Positions 61,455-64,000 of a stretch of 64,000 nucleotides of DNA are shown here, one piece after another. Location of the stretch: contig JADJVQ010000001.1 of NCBI GenBank assembly GCA_016710525.1, forward strand, positions 62,001 to 126,000. The letters run 5' to 3'. The notes below the pieces were generated by a model. That model had not been told where the DNA came from, made no database searches, and saw only the letters and a program-made list of their open reading frames with translations. Origin of the DNA: Burkholderiaceae bacterium. GTDB lineage: Bacteria > Pseudomonadota > Gammaproteobacteria > Burkholderiales > Burkholderiaceae_E. The number at the start of each line of letters is the position of its first letter. Positions within the stretch are counted from its first letter, which is position 1. A program made the translations under genes and the position numbers.

Positions 61455-62692
61455 GCCTTGCCCCCGCCATGGGCGAATCGGCCGCCGGGACCGCCGACGC
61501 GCCGCCGCAATTGCCTTTGACGGCGCTGCGCATGGCGACATTGCCCGACCCCGCGCAGGCCTCGAGCCTGCTCGATCGCATCGCCCGAGGTGTGTGCACC
61601 CGCAAGCCCCGCGCGGTCGACCGGCCGCTGGCCCTGTACGGCGCCGGCAATCTCGGCCGGATGGCGCGCGCCTGGTGCGAGCGCGTCGGCATTCCGGTGG
61701 CGCTGGTGATCGATGCAAGGGCCAACGACATCCAGGACGATCCGTACTGGCGGGGCCTGCGGGTGCGCGCGCCGGAGGCGGTGAGCCGGCAGGACCGGCG
61801 CGATTGCCTGCTGGCCATCTGCGTGGCGAGCGGCCCGAACGCACCGATCGAAGCCCAGCTGCTCGCCCAGGGCTGGCACGATGTCGTTCCGTTCTACGAC
61901 GTGGCCGACGCGTTGCGGGCCCGTCACCCCTTGAGCAACGGCTGGTTTGCCGGTGCGCTGACGCCCGCCGACCGCGAGGGCATCGCGGCGGTGATGGCCA
62001 ACTGGCAGGACGACGTCTCGCGCGCCCATCACCTGCAGTTCGTCGCATGGCGGGCCCTGCGCGAAGAATGGACTTTCGAGGCCGCGCCCGTGCTCGAAGC
62101 GGATCGCTTCTTCATCGAACCGGTCGAACGCGCGCTGGGTCCGCACGAGCACTTCCTGGATGTCGGCGCGCACCAGGGCGAGGTGCTGACCCGCTTCATC
62201 GCCCGGGTGCACGGCCGCTTCGAGAGCGCCACGGCGATCGAGCCGGACTCGGCCAGCCGCTCGGCCCTGCTGCGGGTGCTGTCGGCGCTGCCCGAGACCC
62301 AGCGTGCCAGGATCGGCGTGCTGCCGGTGGCAGTCGGCGAGCAGTCCGGCCGGCAGCGCTTTGCCCACGGTCTGGGATATGCGTCGCAGCTGTCGGCGAT
62401 CGGATCGGACGAAGTGGCGGTGCACAGCATCGACGACCTCGGGCTGGCACCCACCTTCATCAAGCTGCATCTCGAAGGCCACGAATGGCCGGCGCTGCGC
62501 GGCGCGCGCGCCACGCTGCTGCGCCAGCGCCCGATCGTCGCGGCGACCGTCTATCACAACCGCGACGGCCTGTTCGCGACCGCGCAATGGCTGATGCGCA
62601 CCCTGCCGCGCTACCGGTTCTGGATGCGCGTGCACAGCTGGTGCGGCACCGGCGCGGTGATCTATTGCATTCCCGAGGAGCGACTCGCATGA
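61442..62692 (+). CDS. FkbM-family methyltransferase with N-terminal Rossmann-like domain
   Basis: 416 residues. An N-terminal region with LALYGAGNLGRMARAWCERV (about 62-81) looks like a nucleotide-binding domain and precedes a FkbM methyltransferase domain (about 200-400) with HFLDVGAHQGEVLTRFI, ATAIEPD, and FIKLHLEGHEWPALRGA. FkbM enzymes O-methylate sugars or polyketides. With the CDP-sugar genes a sugar O-methylation is likely. It overlaps the glycosyltransferase by 13 bp and the next FkbM gene by 4 bp. Confidence 0.83.
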   Translation: MPELSLAPAMGESAAGTADAPPQLPLTALRMATLPDPAQASSLLDRIARGVCTRKPRAVDRPLALYGAGNLGRMARAWCERVGIPVALVIDARANDIQDDPYWRGLRVRAPEAVSRQDRRDCLLAICVASGPNAPIEAQLLAQGWHDVVPFYDVADALRARHPLSNGWFAGALTPADREGIAAVMANWQDDVSRAHHLQFVAWRALREEWTFEAAPVLEADRFFIEPVERALGPHEHFLDVGAHQGEVLTRFIARVHGRFESATAIEPDSASRSALLRVLSALPETQRARIGVLPVAVGEQSGRQRFAHGLGYASQLSAIGSDEVAVHSIDDLGLAPTFIKLHLEGHEWPALRGARATLLRQRPIVAATVYHNRDGLFATAQWLMRTLPRYRFWMRVHSWCGTGAVIYCIPEERLA

Positions 62693-63456
62693 AGACTTTC
62701 GCATCGGCCAGCCCGGTGATCATGGACCTGGGCATGAACAACGGCGACGACACCGACTACTACCTGAAGAAGGGGTATCGCGTGCTGGGCGTGGACGCCA
62801 ATCCGCGGCTGTGCGCGCGCGCGCGCGAGCGATTCGCCGACGCGCTGCGCGAGAAGCGGCTGATCATCGTCAACGCGGCCATCTGGTCGCAGGCGACCAC
62901 GCAGCCCTTCTACGTCAACCTGGACAACGACCACTGGAGCAGTCTGGACCCGGCCTGGGCCGGGCGCGAGAACAGCCGCACCCAGGCGGTCGAGGTGGAA
63001 TGCGTTCCTATTGCCCATCTTTTCGCCCGTTACGGGGTGCCCTTTTACCTCAAGATCGATGTCGAAGGTGCCGACGAGCTGGTGCTCGATTCGCTGGTGG
63101 AACTGCCCGAGCTGCCGTTCTATCTGAGCCTCGAGGACTGCCGGTTCGGCTACCGGTACATTGAAAAACTGGCAGCCCTGGGCTACCGGTCGTTCCAGCT
63201 TCTGGATCAGTCACTCGTGGACCGATGCGTGGACAGCTCGATCGAACACCGCTTCAACCCCGGCAGCTCCGGCCCGTTCGGCCCGCAGCTGCCCGGCGAG
63301 TGGCTGGGGCGCCCGCAGATCGAGGAGCGCTACAGCCAGGAGGTGCGTGACCGCGAGGGCAATCGCCAGGCGCCGCGCACCCACTGGTGGGACATCCACT
63401 GCCGCGCCAGCGCCCCCGTTGCGGCGGTGCGCGAAGCGGCCTTGCAGGAAGGATAG
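62689..63456 (+). CDS. FkbM-family methyltransferase
   Basis: 255 residues. VIMDLGMNNGDDTDYYLKKG (SAM-binding loop, about 10-29), VLGVDANPRLCARARERF, YLKIDVEGADELVLDSL, and LSLEDCRFGYRYIEKLAALG match the FkbM family. The substrate is probably a hydroxyl on the glycan made by this operon. The C-terminus has a HWWDIHC segment seen in several glycan-linked members. Two FkbM genes in a row suggest a multiply methylated glycan. It overlaps the preceding gene by 4 bp and is followed after 4 bp by the next gene. Confidence 0.86.
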   Translation: MKTFASASPVIMDLGMNNGDDTDYYLKKGYRVLGVDANPRLCARARERFADALREKRLIIVNAAIWSQATTQPFYVNLDNDHWSSLDPAWAGRENSRTQAVEVECVPIAHLFARYGVPFYLKIDVEGADELVLDSLVELPELPFYLSLEDCRFGYRYIEKLAALGYRSFQLLDQSLVDRCVDSSIEHRFNPGSSGPFGPQLPGEWLGRPQIEERYSQEVRDREGNRQAPRTHWWDIHCRASAPVAAVREAALQEG

Positions 63457-63460
63457 GCAG

Positions 63461-64000
63461 ATGGTGAGCGAACACGAACAGGCGGTGCAGCGCAACGTCC
63501 AGGCGCTGGGTGCCGACAAGCGGCTGCAGGCGCTGACACAACAGTGGCTGCTGGCGGCGATCGGTCACAACTACGCCCACAATTTCAGCTGGCTTGGCCG
63601 TCCGGTCATCCAGGTGCCGCAGGATATCTACGCGACCCAGGAAATCCTCTGGCGCGTGCAGCCCGACCTGGTGATCGAGACCGGCATCGCGCACGGCGGC
63701 TCGCTGATCCTGAGCGCCTCGATGCTGGCGATGATCGACTATTGCGAGGCGGCCCGCACCGGCGCGACGCTGACTCCCGGACAGTCGCGGCGCCGCGTGA
63801 TCGGCATCGACATCGACATCCGCGCGCACAACCGCGAGGCCGTGCAGAGCCATCCGCTGGCCTCGCTGATCGAGATGCACCAGGGTTCGTCGATCGACGA
63901 GGCCATCGTGCGCCAGGTGCGCGAGGCTGCCGCGCGGCACGAGCGCGTGCTGGTGTTCCTCGATTCGAACCACACCCACGAGCATGTGCTGGCCGAACTG
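63461..64000 (+). CDS. CmcI-like cephalosporin hydroxylase-family protein (C-terminus beyond window)
   Basis: The first 180 residues are present. IQVPQDIYATQEILWRVQPD, VIETGIAHGGSLILSASML, VIGIDIDIRAHNREAV and HERVLVFLDSNHTHEHVLAEL are characteristic of the CmcI/RhmM family, which are SAM-dependent methyltransferases despite the hydroxylase name. RhmM O-methylates rhamnose in some bacteria. It would be the third methyltransferase of the glycan operon after the two FkbM genes. A strong AGGAAGGA ribosome site precedes the ATG. The gene runs off the right edge, so the end is unknown. Confidence 0.86.
   Translation, partial: MVSEHEQAVQRNVQALGADKRLQALTQQWLLAAIGHNYAHNFSWLGRPVIQVPQDIYATQEILWRVQPDLVIETGIAHGGSLILSASMLAMIDYCEAARTGATLTPGQSRRRVIGIDIDIRAHNREAVQSHPLASLIEMHQGSSIDEAIVRQVREAAARHERVLVFLDSNHTHEHVLAEL

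Overview
The window is about 64 kb of very GC-rich (roughly 70 %) bacterial chromosome. Gene content and order point to a betaproteobacterium of the Burkholderiales. The evidence is the conserved run mpl / unnamed ORF / tlpA / aroQ / accB / accC / prmA / DUF3426 zinc-ribbon gene, the order pilS-pilR-ampD, the order nrdA-nrdB-histone H1-like, and rppH divergent from proS. No RNA gene, CRISPR array, insertion sequence or phage gene was seen.

Layout. 1-7.9 kb: sugar-acid or polyol catabolism. It holds a partial L-idonate-type dehydrogenase, a divergent GntR regulator with a perfect palindromic operator, a glucarate-dehydratase-like enolase, a mannitol-dehydrogenase-family enzyme, an ABC exporter, and an SDR plus FAH hydrolase pair like the last two steps of non-phosphorylative 6-deoxy-sugar-acid breakdown. 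8-12.8 kb: a GGDEF-EAL protein and three more oxidoreductases. 12.8-19.2 kb: CNP1-like, rppH, proS, a haloacetate dehalogenase, a lytic transglycosylase, a thioesterase and pobA. 19.4-27.9 kb: a broken Ala/Pro-rich secreted gene, a broken FAD-linked oxidase, ffh, a broken ccsA-like gene, a PP0621-type small protein, pilS-pilR and a broken ampD. 28-33.5 kb: class Ia ribonucleotide reductase nrdA and nrdB with paired NrdR-like boxes and DnaA-like boxes, then a lysine/alanine-repeat histone H1-like gene and a strong terminator. 33.5-50.6 kb: housekeeping genes (yggT, yggU, pfkB-type kinase, DUF3426, prmA, accCB, aroQ, tlpA, mpl, a YqiA-like esterase, an SDR, AIM24, an RNB exonuclease, tonB-like, aroE, mtgA). 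50.6-52.2 kb: mgtE. 52.4-64 kb: a tightly overlapping operon for a glycan. It holds a SPINDLY-type TPR/O-GlcNAc transferase, rfbF and rfbG (CDP-glucose to CDP-4-keto-6-deoxyglucose), an RmlC-like epimerase, a C-methyltransferase, a reductase/epimerase, a radical SAM/SPASM enzyme, a glycosyltransferase, two FkbM methyltransferases and a CmcI-like enzyme that runs off the end.

The most informative observations are three. First, the glycan operon probably makes a C-methyl-branched CDP-6-deoxy sugar and decorates a surface structure with it, perhaps flagellin or LPS. Second, ribonucleotide reductase control can be read directly in the DNA. Third, there is a series of reading-frame breaks in otherwise well conserved genes. 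Most look like single-base losses or gains in G/C-rich stretches and may be sequence errors. One is a 4-bp GATC duplication inside an 18-bp minisatellite whose removal exactly restores the frame.
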